This document shows positions 53,748 through 61,286 of a stretch of DNA of 64,000 bases, piece after piece. This DNA is from an archaeon HR01. Lineage in GTDB: Archaea; Thermoproteota; Nitrososphaeria_A; Caldarchaeales; Caldarchaeaceae. The notes under the pieces are model-generated. The model did not search any database. It was not told the DNA's origin and saw nothing but the letters and a program-made list of their open reading frames with translations. The DNA is taken from the NCBI GenBank assembly GCA_002898355.1, contig BEHD01000001.1, positions 1 to 64,000 on the forward strand. The letters are read 5' to 3'. The position numbers were made by a program, and so were the translations under genes. Numbering within the stretch: the stretch's first letter is position 1; the number at the start of each line of letters is the position of its first letter.

Positions 53748-54881
53748 CTACACCGGAAACTCTTTCACACTCTCTCTGAGGAGCTCTCCCTGGTTTCCCG
53801 CCCCACCCCGCTTCTCCTCTATGGGCGGTAGGCCTAGGAAGGCCCTGGCCTCGTTGACGGTCTCGATTCCGGAGCCAACCCGCAGGACATGGATTCGTGT
53901 CTCCTGCTCGGGGTTCATCCATTCATGGAGTTTTATGTGGAAGCCTTCAAGCCTGAGGATTCTTCTGATGGCTTGTGTGGCCCCGGCGGATATGATTCTC
54001 TGGATGGACTTGATGTACTGGGAGAAGGTTATCATCTGGTTTCGGGATGTTTCTAGGTTGACGCCCTCCACCACCCCGTAGACTATGGGTGGGACCCTGA
54101 AGATGGCCAGTATTCTCTGCCTGAACTCCTTTAGAAGGTCTATGATGTGGAGGTCCTCGATGGGCTGGCTCAGACTCTCGATCTCCACCTCCCCCATGAG
54201 GAGTATGTTGTCTCCAGGCCTTGTGTTCTCGAGCTGGTTCCTGATGCGGGCGAAGGTGCTGTCATCACCATGTTTTACTATGATGGCCTTCGACAGGACG
54301 CCCTTCCTCATGAAGACTTGGAAGAGGAAGAGCTCAGCCTCTCTCTTGGCCATGAGGAGGCGGGCCAGCGTGGCTATCTTCGGCGTGCCATAGGCCCTGT
54401 CGGCCAGTGGGTGGAGGACGATGTGGACTATCTCGTCGGATGTGAAGCTGACCGTTTTGTATGTCTGCTGGACATAGCCGGTCACCTCACCGTACTCGTT
54501 CCTCTTCACACGCATGGTCCATGGGGCTATAACCCTTGGAAAACTTGAGGTGCATTCTATGTAGGCCTCGTCGAAGATGAGGGTTGTGAGGGTGAGGTTT
54601 CGGAGGAAGAGCCAGAACTCATCCTCCCTGGCCTTAAGCCATTCGGAGACTGTATCTCTAATTGTCGGGTCTCCGGCTGCGACCTGCCATCCGTTGGATA
54701 TCACCGAGTCCACGACTGCGTCGAGGCAGGCCCTCACATCGGCGTCACCCTCAGCCAGCTCCAGAAGTTTCAACTGGTCGAGGGGCTTCGGCTCACCCCA
54801 GCTACCGTAGAACCCCGATATCGTGGAGGCTAGGGCCTTAGGCTTAGCCCTTGATTTGAAGAGGGTTTTGAGCCAGCTCAT
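53748..54881 (-). CDS. HK97-type portal protein
   Basis: 377 aa. ADVRACLDAVVDSVISNGWQV, the AYGTPKIATLARLLMAKREAELFLFQVFMRKG stem region and IFRVPPIVYGVVEGVNLETSRNQM are typical of phage portal proteins of the HK97 class. Forms the dodecameric DNA gateway in the capsid. Oriented opposite to the protease and capsid genes, which is unusual. Confidence 0.88.
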   Translation of the reverse strand: MSWLKTLFKSRAKPKALASTISGFYGSWGEPKPLDQLKLLELAEGDADVRACLDAVVDSVISNGWQVAAGDPTIRDTVSEWLKAREDEFWLFLRNLTLTTLIFDEAYIECTSSFPRVIAPWTMRVKRNEYGEVTGYVQQTYKTVSFTSDEIVHIVLHPLADRAYGTPKIATLARLLMAKREAELFLFQVFMRKGVLSKAIIVKHGDDSTFARIRNQLENTRPGDNILLMGEVEIESLSQPIEDLHIIDLLKEFRQRILAIFRVPPIVYGVVEGVNLETSRNQMITFSQYIKSIQRIISAGATQAIRRILRLEGFHIKLHEWMNPEQETRIHVLRVGSGIETVNEARAFLGLPPIEEKRGGAGNQGELLRESVKEFPV

Positions 54882-54951
54882 GGGAGGGTGGATGTATCCT
54901 GCTCTTATGTCTCTCAGATAGATAACGTCTCCAGGTTCTCATGGGGCTGTG

Positions 54952-55197
54952 ATGGCGATACTATACGGTGTCGTGGGCGGTTTCCTATATGGCTTGACCG
55001 GCTATCTCAAGAGTGGTGAAGCCTTCGAAGCTGTGAAGTTTCTTAAGACACTCGCCCTTGGAGTGGCTGTTGGCTTGTTTAACACGTTGGCCGGCGTCCC
55101 TATGGATTTGGAGGCTGCGGCGGCGTTGGCTAGTGCAGGCGAGGTGGCGGTCTTGGAGAACATTATCAAGTCTATGGTGAGGTTTTCACGGCTTTAA
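54952..55197 (+). CDS. small membrane protein
   Basis: 81 aa; two hydrophobic segments (ILYGVVGGFLYGLTGYL and FLKTLALGVAVGLFNTLAGVP). First gene of the plus-strand structural operon. Size and topology would suit a holin-like or minor capsid-associated protein; no family evidence. ATG 54952 chosen over GTG 54949. Confidence 0.55.
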   Translation: MAILYGVVGGFLYGLTGYLKSGEAFEAVKFLKTLALGVAVGLFNTLAGVPMDLEAAAALASAGEVAVLENIIKSMVRFSRL

Positions 55198-55220
55198 GGT
55201 CTCGGATAAGCCTGGGGGAT

Positions 55221-55883
55221 ATGCTTTGGGAGACCATTCTGGAGATACGGCCCCTAAGCTTCAGGGAGTGGGATGAGGGGGGCTTCATTGGGTTCTTCGA
55301 GGGGATAGCGGCAACACCTGAAACCGACCTAGAGGGTGATAGGCTTTCACCGAATACGTTGAGGGAGAACGCTGCAAGGATTAGGGGGAAGCCCATAATG
55401 CTGATACATGGACAGCATCCGAGCGTCGGGCCCCAGCCCGTGGGAGAGATTCTGGATGCGGTTTACGAGGATGGTATAGGGTTGAGGATTAGGGCCGGCA
55501 TCTACAGGTCCTTCGAGAGGATATGGAGCCTGATTAAGACAGGTGTTCTGAAAGCCCTGAGTGTGGGCGGTGTGGCGAGGCGGCTGAGGCGGGATGGCCC
55601 TGTGAGGGAGATAGAGGATGCGGAAATATTGGAGGTCTCCCTCACACCCCGTGGGGTGAACCCCTCGGCCCGAATCCTCCAGTTCTTCGGGAAGAGCTAC
55701 ATCATAACCGATGACGGGGTTCTCACATTAGGCTCTTCGAGCCGTAGGGCTGTCTCACATCCTGTGGAGGCTGTGGTGAAGCCTGTCCACGGATTGGAGA
55801 TGGATACCCCATACTTCAGGCGGCTCTTCGAGAGGCTTAGCTCTCAGAGAGATAAGCCCTCCAGTCCTTGGTGGAAGCCATGA
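55221..55883 (+). CDS. prohead protease (HK97 U35 type)
   Basis: 220 aa. MLIHGQHPSVGPQPVGEI carries the catalytic His, and ALSVGG...EILEVSLTPRGVNPSARI the Ser/Glu region of HK97-type prohead proteases. Cleaves scaffold and capsid N-termini during maturation. Ends in a 4-nt overlap with the capsid gene. Confidence 0.87.
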   Translation: MLWETILEIRPLSFREWDEGGFIGFFEGIAATPETDLEGDRLSPNTLRENAARIRGKPIMLIHGQHPSVGPQPVGEILDAVYEDGIGLRIRAGIYRSFERIWSLIKTGVLKALSVGGVARRLRRDGPVREIEDAEILEVSLTPRGVNPSARILQFFGKSYIITDDGVLTLGSSSRRAVSHPVEAVVKPVHGLEMDTPYFRRLFERLSSQRDKPSSPWWKP

Positions 55884-56833
55884 GAGAGTATTCGAGCAGC
55901 CAGATGGAGTATCTGAGGTTCGGTAAAGCCCTCCTAAGCAGCGACACCAACTTCCCCGAGATACCTCAGGCCGTCGTGAGGGATATCTTCGATATCTTCA
56001 TCGAGGAGAGCGTTGCCGCCAAGGTGTTCCGGTTCATCACCATGGGCTCCGACACCGTCAAGTTCTACGTCAAGACCGCGGCCCCCGAGGTCTTCGCTCC
56101 GTCGGAGGGTGTTGCACCACCCGAGACCAAGCTATCCTTCGGAAACCCCGTAGTCCTTGAGGCGAGGGAGGTGAGAACCGTCAGCCGTATATCTGATGTG
56201 GCTGAGGAGGAGAGTATCGTAGACCTTGTGGCTTTGACTGTGGAGGATATGGCGAGGAAGATGGGTGATGTGGTGGATAAGAATGTTTTGAGGGGGGCTG
56301 GCGACGGCTCGGACGCCTACAATCTGTTCACGGGGCTGCAGAGGGCCCACACCCTACCCGACAGCCAGACCACCTTGAAAGACCTCGTAAAGGAGCCGCT
56401 CACGGTGGACCATGTGAACGAGGCTGTGGCCAGCTTGGAGGAGCTAGGATACCGGGACAACCTTGTGATGTTCATTCATCCCAAGGCCGCCTTCCATCTC
56501 AGGAAGGACCTGGCGGGGAAGGGGTTGGAGAGCATCAGCGGCGACGTCCTCAGAACCGGTGATGTGAAGACGCTTCTGGGCCTCAGCCAGATACATGTCA
56601 CCACAAACTTGGAGAAGAGGAGCTACAGCGCCTCAGACACCACCAAGGTATCCGATGTGATCATCTGCTCGCCTAGGGACGCAGGTGTGGGCGGCTATAG
56701 GAGGCAGCTGCGGATTGAGAGGGATAGGGATGTGGAGTCCGGCCTCACCAAGATTGCGGCCAGCCTGAGGTTTGCGTGGCGTATAGCCAGGACCGACGCC
56801 ATCTACATCCTATCCAACGCCCTCTCCCAGTAA
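55880..56833 (+). CDS. major capsid protein (HK97 fold)
   Basis: 317 aa from ATG 55880 (ATGA overlap with the protease). TVKFYVKTAAPEVFAPSEGVAPPETKLSFG (E-loop/strand region), MGDVVDKNVLRG and the C-terminal IERDRDVESGLTKIAASLRFAWRI match HK97-type major capsid proteins. Its short N-terminus leaves little room for a scaffold delta-domain. Confidence 0.88.
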   Translation: MREYSSSQMEYLRFGKALLSSDTNFPEIPQAVVRDIFDIFIEESVAAKVFRFITMGSDTVKFYVKTAAPEVFAPSEGVAPPETKLSFGNPVVLEAREVRTVSRISDVAEEESIVDLVALTVEDMARKMGDVVDKNVLRGAGDGSDAYNLFTGLQRAHTLPDSQTTLKDLVKEPLTVDHVNEAVASLEELGYRDNLVMFIHPKAAFHLRKDLAGKGLESISGDVLRTGDVKTLLGLSQIHVTTNLEKRSYSASDTTKVSDVIICSPRDAGVGGYRRQLRIERDRDVESGLTKIAASLRFAWRIARTDAIYILSNALSQ

Positions 56834-56886
56834 TTCCCCAACCTTTTTTGTCTGAGCTCTATAAGATCTAGAGGCTTCACCCACTC

Positions 56887-57720
56887 ATGCCCACGCACTA
56901 CATCTCCCTCCGTGAGGTAAGGGCCTATAATGGATGGCTTCCGTTGAGGGTGAAGGGTGAGGTGCTGTCCAGAATCGAGGGCGGAACCTTCCAGACCTCT
57001 AGGAAGCCCATAGTGGATGAAGACGGTGATGAGGTTATTGTGGATGATGTGGTGGTCTATGTCGAGGGCGAGGCTGTGGAGCCCTCCTTCATCGACCCGG
57101 ATAAGGGTGTTGTGGGGCTTGAGACCCCTCCGGCCGGAAACGCCTTGGTCACCGCCGACTACTCATGGCACCCTGTCGGGGATGGGGAGATAGCCCTGGC
57201 CATAGAGGCGGCCGAGGATGAGATAGAGTCGGCTACGGGGATCAGGTTCTACCCCCACGAGAAGGTGGAACGTCTCAAGATACACCGGGGAAGCGAGTTC
57301 AGCCTCTCGGAGCCGGTCATATCTGTCCAGAGCCTGAAGGTCTACGATGCCGGCGGCAGGCTGGTGGACGGTCAGGCTGGCTACGAGGTGGTCAGCCATG
57401 AAACAGGTCTGCTGAGGCTTAAGAACTACTCAGCCGGAACACCCACCCCACCATGGTATCTGACAGCACCCCTGGAGGTGGAGGCCAGATATGTGGCAGG
57501 CTTCTCTGAGACGCCTCCACAGGTGAGGAAGACAGCCCTTCTGATAGCCACCTACTGGATACTGGCTAGGGTGGCGAGGCAGGTAGGCTTCAGCGAGGAC
57601 TACGGAGGGGTAGTAGCTGCGGCCTTCACTTCAGACGATATAGGTGAAAGGCTCAGCATTCTACGTGGCGAGATTGAGAGGCTGAAGGCCGGACTTCCCA
57701 AGAGGGTCTTGAGGGCTTGA
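56887..57720 (+). CDS. head-tail connector/adaptor protein
   Basis: 277 aa. Beta-rich N-terminus, then IALAIEAAEDEIESATGIRFYPHE and VRKTALLIATYWILARV, which resemble gp6/gp15-type connector proteins that bind below the portal. Position between capsid and tail genes supports this. Next gene overlaps by 4 nt. Confidence 0.68.
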   Translation: MPTHYISLREVRAYNGWLPLRVKGEVLSRIEGGTFQTSRKPIVDEDGDEVIVDDVVVYVEGEAVEPSFIDPDKGVVGLETPPAGNALVTADYSWHPVGDGEIALAIEAAEDEIESATGIRFYPHEKVERLKIHRGSEFSLSEPVISVQSLKVYDAGGRLVDGQAGYEVVSHETGLLRLKNYSAGTPTPPWYLTAPLEVEARYVAGFSETPPQVRKTALLIATYWILARVARQVGFSEDYGGVVAAAFTSDDIGERLSILRGEIERLKAGLPKRVLRA

Positions 57721-58100
57721 TATCTATAGAGGGGCTGGTGGAGAAGCTTCTAGCCCATCTAAAATCCGCCACAGGGCTGACGGCCCGGAGCGGGTGGTTC
57801 AGCGAGAAGGCGGGCTACCCCCAGATAACAGCCATCACCCAATCCATCTCGATAACACCCCTAGACCTGGCCGCATCAAAAGCCCTCTACACAGCCAGCT
57901 TCCAGATAGACATCTGGCACACATCAGCCAGGAAGAGGGATGAGCTGGTGGACATGATCATCCAATATTTCGAGACAAACCGCAGCATAATCCATCAGGC
58001 AAGCGGATGGTTCGACCTCAAATTCGAAGACATACGAGACCTGGAGGAGGAGGCCGTCTCCAGGAAGACCCTCATCCTAAGCTTCAGGGTGGTGGGCTAG
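57717..58100 (+). CDS. tail terminator/completion-like protein
   Basis: 127 aa. SISITPLDLAASKALYTASFQIDIWHTSARKRDELVDMI looks like tail-terminator proteins of siphoviruses, which stop tail tube polymerisation. TTG start overlaps the connector gene. Assignment rests on size, pattern and position. Confidence 0.62.
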   Translation: MISIEGLVEKLLAHLKSATGLTARSGWFSEKAGYPQITAITQSISITPLDLAASKALYTASFQIDIWHTSARKRDELVDMIIQYFETNRSIIHQASGWFDLKFEDIRDLEEEAVSRKTLILSFRVVG

Positions 58101-58391
58101 ATGTGCATCTTCAGAATCTCAAGGACTAGGAAATATTTCTGCGGTAAGAGGTATCCGCTCCCCTGCTCACCCCAGGTATGCCCATTCGGAGACGTTCTAT
58201 GGAGGGGCCTGGTCAACAGGGACTACAAGGCTGAGACCTTCTGGCTCATGCCCGAGATGAGGCCGGCCACACCCGAGGAGGCGTGGAACGCCCTACGCAC
58301 AGGAGCCGCAGAATACGTGGTCAAGGAGATGTCCTTCAGAGTGGGTGGAAACGTTGGCGGAGCCCATCGAAAAAGCCCTCAGCATGGCTAG
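58101..58391 (+). CDS. small Cys-containing protein of unknown function
   Basis: 96 aa, starting directly after the terminator-like gene and overlapping the subtilase ORF by up to 47 nt. Four Cys in the first ~27 residues (CIFRISRTRKYFCGKRYPLPCSPQVC). No family recognised; it could bind metal or be oxidised. Confidence 0.5.
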   Translation: MCIFRISRTRKYFCGKRYPLPCSPQVCPFGDVLWRGLVNRDYKAETFWLMPEMRPATPEEAWNALRTGAAEYVVKEMSFRVGGNVGGAHRKSPQHG

Positions 58392-59262
58392 GTTTCTGGA
58401 GCTCTGCGAGAACGAGTCCGGAGACGGCGTCCGCATCGTCATCATAGACAGCGGTGCTGGAGGCGGCCTACCTGTCCAGGACTCCGTAAACCTCACCCAG
58501 CAATCCATAATCGATACGGAGAACCACGGCTCCATCATACACAGCATAATCTGCCACATACTGCCCGAGGCGGAGATATACGTGGTGAAGGTCCCAGACC
58601 CACTCCCAGACAACATCCTCATCACAGCCCTGAAGGAGGCGATGGAGTTCCAACCCCACGCCATCAACCTCTCCATCACCAGCGAAATCCCCAGCGACGG
58701 AACAGACCCCACATCCACCTACGTAAACCACGTCTCCGAAAAAAGCCTCGTAGCCATAGCAGCCGGAAACGGCGGGCCAAGGCTGATGAGTGTCGGCTCG
58801 CCTGCGGTGGCTGAGAAGGCCTTGACGGTGGGTGCCACGGATATGAGGGGTAGGGTTTGGAAGAGGTCCAGCAGAGGCCCTACACTGGACGGTAGGTGGA
58901 AGCCCAACATAGTGGCTCCCACAGGCTATACACCCCCAGGCCTCGGCTCCGCAGCGGTGGGGACAAGCTTCTCCACACCCCTGGCCACAGCCCTAGGCGC
59001 GGTCCTAGTCAAGAAACTCCACAACCCCCAGCTGGCCATCAAGGTCGTCGAGCTAACCGCCACCAGCATCCCCGTATCACAGCCACCCCACCCAGCACTC
59101 GCAGGGCTCCGCAAGGCCGCAGCCCTCAGACAGCTCCTAGACGCCTGGCCCAGGCTGACAGACCCCAGAAACCACTGCGGGATGGGCCTAATCAACGCCT
59201 GGGACGCCTTCCAGACCGCCGAATTCCTCACCACAGCCTTCTCTCACCAATATAAGCAGTAG
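58345..59262 (+). CDS. subtilase-family (S8) serine protease within the virion gene cluster
   Basis: 305 aa. Catalytic triad regions visible: Asp in VIIDSGAGGG, His in NHGSIIHSI, Ser in VGTSFSTPLA, with oxyanion-hole AAGNGG. No signal peptide or propeptide is apparent, so it acts inside the cell or in the virion. GTG 58345 overlaps the previous gene; ATG 58384 is an alternative. Lies between tail terminator and tail tube genes and separate from the prohead protease. Confidence 0.87.
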   Translation: METLAEPIEKALSMARFLELCENESGDGVRIVIIDSGAGGGLPVQDSVNLTQQSIIDTENHGSIIHSIICHILPEAEIYVVKVPDPLPDNILITALKEAMEFQPHAINLSITSEIPSDGTDPTSTYVNHVSEKSLVAIAAGNGGPRLMSVGSPAVAEKALTVGATDMRGRVWKRSSRGPTLDGRWKPNIVAPTGYTPPGLGSAAVGTSFSTPLATALGAVLVKKLHNPQLAIKVVELTATSIPVSQPPHPALAGLRKAAALRQLLDAWPRLTDPRNHCGMGLINAWDAFQTAEFLTTAFSHQYKQ

Positions 59263-59278
59263 CCACCAAGACAGAGCC

Positions 59279-60172
59279 ATGACCTTCCGGAGAATAGTAT
59301 CCTACGGTGAGGAGAGCGTATACGGCGTACCAGCCGAGGACCTATCCCAGTGGATAGGTGGGGCCACCAAGTTCAGCGGCGGCGTGGAGCTGGCCAGCGA
59401 GGATGTGGCATCCCTCTCAGGCATCAGGAGGAGGAAGACCATGGTCCACGGGGTCGACACCTCGCCCCAGCTGGAGTACTATGTCCAGACAGGCCGCTTC
59501 TTCAAATACGGCTTCGGCTCCGTATCCAACACCGGCACATCACCACCCTACATCCACACCCTGAGGATATCCGACGGATACGAGCTCCCATCCATAACAC
59601 TGCTGGAGCATAGAATCTCCGGAGCCGGCGGCCACGGCTACCTCTACACGGGATGCAGGGTTGAGAGCATCACTGTAAGCTGGGAGGAGGACGGGCTGCT
59701 CACATCATCCGTTGAACTCCTAGCCCAGAGACCCATCAAAACCACATCCCTCCCATCGGTCGAGCCCGACACCCGAGACTACTTCAGATCATCCAGCAAA
59801 ACCGTCACCATCAACGGTGTTGAGAACAGCTATGTCTTGGAGGGGAGCATATCCCTCACCAACAACCATGTGAGGCTTCCCCGTGTCGGCGACTACCAGG
59901 GCCGGCCCATAGCGGATGTGGCCGATATAACGGCTGAGCTGACCCTCTACTACCTAGACAGCAGTATCTACGAGCTGATGCTTAACAAGACACTATTCGA
60001 TGTCGTGGTAAGGTTTCAGCGGAGCGCCTCCGACTACATAGAGTTCAGGCTCTTCGACTGCTATGCCTCGGTGGACTCGGAGCTTGCGGCCGAGGGCGAG
60101 CTGATGCAGACCCTCACCCTCAAACCCTCAGACCTTGAGGTGGAGATCTCAGACGACATACCGGCCTACTGA
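59279..60172 (+). CDS. major tail tube protein
   Basis: 297 aa, beta-rich, Gly/Ser-rich loops (GGVELASEDVASLSGIRRRKT, VESITVSWEEDGLLTSSVELLAQR). Matches the pattern of phage tail tube proteins and sits just before the tail chaperone genes and tape measure. Largest beta protein of the tail module. Confidence 0.75.
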   Translation: MTFRRIVSYGEESVYGVPAEDLSQWIGGATKFSGGVELASEDVASLSGIRRRKTMVHGVDTSPQLEYYVQTGRFFKYGFGSVSNTGTSPPYIHTLRISDGYELPSITLLEHRISGAGGHGYLYTGCRVESITVSWEEDGLLTSSVELLAQRPIKTTSLPSVEPDTRDYFRSSSKTVTINGVENSYVLEGSISLTNNHVRLPRVGDYQGRPIADVADITAELTLYYLDSSIYELMLNKTLFDVVVRFQRSASDYIEFRLFDCYASVDSELAAEGELMQTLTLKPSDLEVEISDDIPAY

Positions 60173-60182
60173 GGCTACGCAG

Positions 60183-60569
60183 ATGGAGCAGCCGCCAGAC
60201 CCTCAAACCCTCAAGGAGAAGACATCACCCACAAACCTCTTCAACAGGTTTAAGGAGGTGGAGATAGCGGGTGTCAGGTTCAGGCTGAGGAGGCTTACGT
60301 TGATGGAGGAGCTGGCCTGGTATGGTGAGAGGGAGAGGATACTTGGCGAGCCGTCCGGGGACAGGATGGAGAAGATCGTGAATATCTGGGAGAGCCTCCT
60401 CTCTAAGGTGGTTTTGGAGCCTAGGTGCCAGAGATATACTGAGGAGCTGCCGGCGGCAGTGATAGCTAAGCTTCTGGAGACCGTCTTCGACCTCCACCTC
60501 TGGAACATGGATTTTCCCATATCGAGGCAGGACTCCAGCTCAACAAATCTTTCGAATATGCCGTCCTAG
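60183..60569 (+). CDS. tail assembly chaperone (G-like)
   Basis: 128 aa from ATG 60183 (the track start lies in the tail tube gene). EIAGVRFRLRRLTLMEELAWYGERERILG is characteristic of tail chaperones that bind the tape measure. In siphoviruses a -1 frameshift near the end yields a longer form; an open frame for it follows here. Confidence 0.7.
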   Translation: MEQPPDPQTLKEKTSPTNLFNRFKEVEIAGVRFRLRRLTLMEELAWYGERERILGEPSGDRMEKIVNIWESLLSKVVLEPRCQRYTEELPAAVIAKLLETVFDLHLWNMDFPISRQDSSSTNLSNMPS

Positions 60570-60688
60570 CTGAGAGGTATGGCTGGAGCCATGACCAGAT
60601 ACTCTCCCTCACGAGGCCTGAGATGCTATACTACCTCCTCGCACCGAAGGCCTTGGAGAAGGTTTTGGGTAGGCGGTCTAGGAGATGA
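60515..60688 (+). CDS. -1 frameshift extension of the tail chaperone (GT-like)
   Basis: Not in the ORF track. The -1 frame stays open through the end of the chaperone gene and continues as LQLNKSFEYAVLAERYGWSHDQILSL...APKALEKVLGRRSRR, stopping at TGA 60686-60688, which overlaps the next start (ATGA). There is no ATG, GTG or TTG in this frame early enough to express it independently. The sequence GATTTTCCC near 60510 is a possible slip site, though imperfect. Confidence 0.6.
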   Translation, partial: SHIEAGLQLNKSFEYAVLAERYGWSHDQILSLTRPEMLYYLLAPKALEKVLGRRSRR

Positions 60689-60978
60689 TTAGGGTCGTCC
60701 TCCCGAGCGGGTTGGAGAAGGTAGGCGGCGAGGTTCTCGGCCAGGTCTCGAAGCTGATGAACTCGATGGCTGGGAGATGCGAGGCGGCGGCTAGGGAGCT
60801 ATGCCCTGTAAGGACCGGCCGTCTCAGGGCCAGCATAAAGGCGAGCCGTGAGGGGCCTCTACTGTACGTGGTGGAGGCCTCAGCACCCTACGCAGGCTAT
60901 GTGGAGTTCGGCACCTCCAAGATGCCTCCCAAACCCTTCATGGGCCCAGCCATATCCATCGCCCTAGCGGCCGAGTAG
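60685..60978 (+). CDS. HK97 gp10-like neck/tail protein
   Basis: 97 aa. CPVRTGRLRASIKASREGPLLYVVEASAPYAGYVEFGTSKMPPKPFMGPA is the family core (TGxLRxSI...YAxxVEFGT...PF). Usually involved in head-tail joining or tail completion. ATGA overlap with the frameshift product. Confidence 0.82.
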   Translation: MIRVVLPSGLEKVGGEVLGQVSKLMNSMAGRCEAAARELCPVRTGRLRASIKASREGPLLYVVEASAPYAGYVEFGTSKMPPKPFMGPAISIALAAE

Positions 60979-61212
60979 CCAGCCCAGCAAAACACCGTCA
61001 AGAATATTCCCCAGCCTCCTATGCTTCTTCACATCCTTTTTCTTCGCCACAACCACCTCATATCCGAGTATCTTAGGCTTGACGATTGTCCACTGGGCCC
61101 CGCACTCCCGGCATTCGAAGGTGTTTTCTGATTTCTCGGGGGAGACGGGTATGATGTTGCGGCTGACGCAGATAGGGCAGCTGAGGCTTACTTCTACCCT
61201 TCCCTTCTCCAC
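60964..61212 (-). CDS. antisense zinc-ribbon small protein
   Basis: 82 aa on the opposite strand inside the tail module: CPICVSRN...CRECGAQW zinc ribbon, then basic segment and hydrophobic C-terminus (NILDGVLLGWLLGR). No partner gene on this strand nearby. Function unknown. Confidence 0.6.
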   Translation of the reverse strand: MEKGRVEVSLSCPICVSRNIIPVSPEKSENTFECRECGAQWTIVKPKILGYEVVVAKKKDVKKHRRLGNILDGVLLGWLLGR

Positions 61213-61286
61213 ACCATATCAGCCCTCGTGGGCCACACATATACTTTCTCAGATTCAAAAAAGGGGTCCCAATCTATGGTGTTGCT

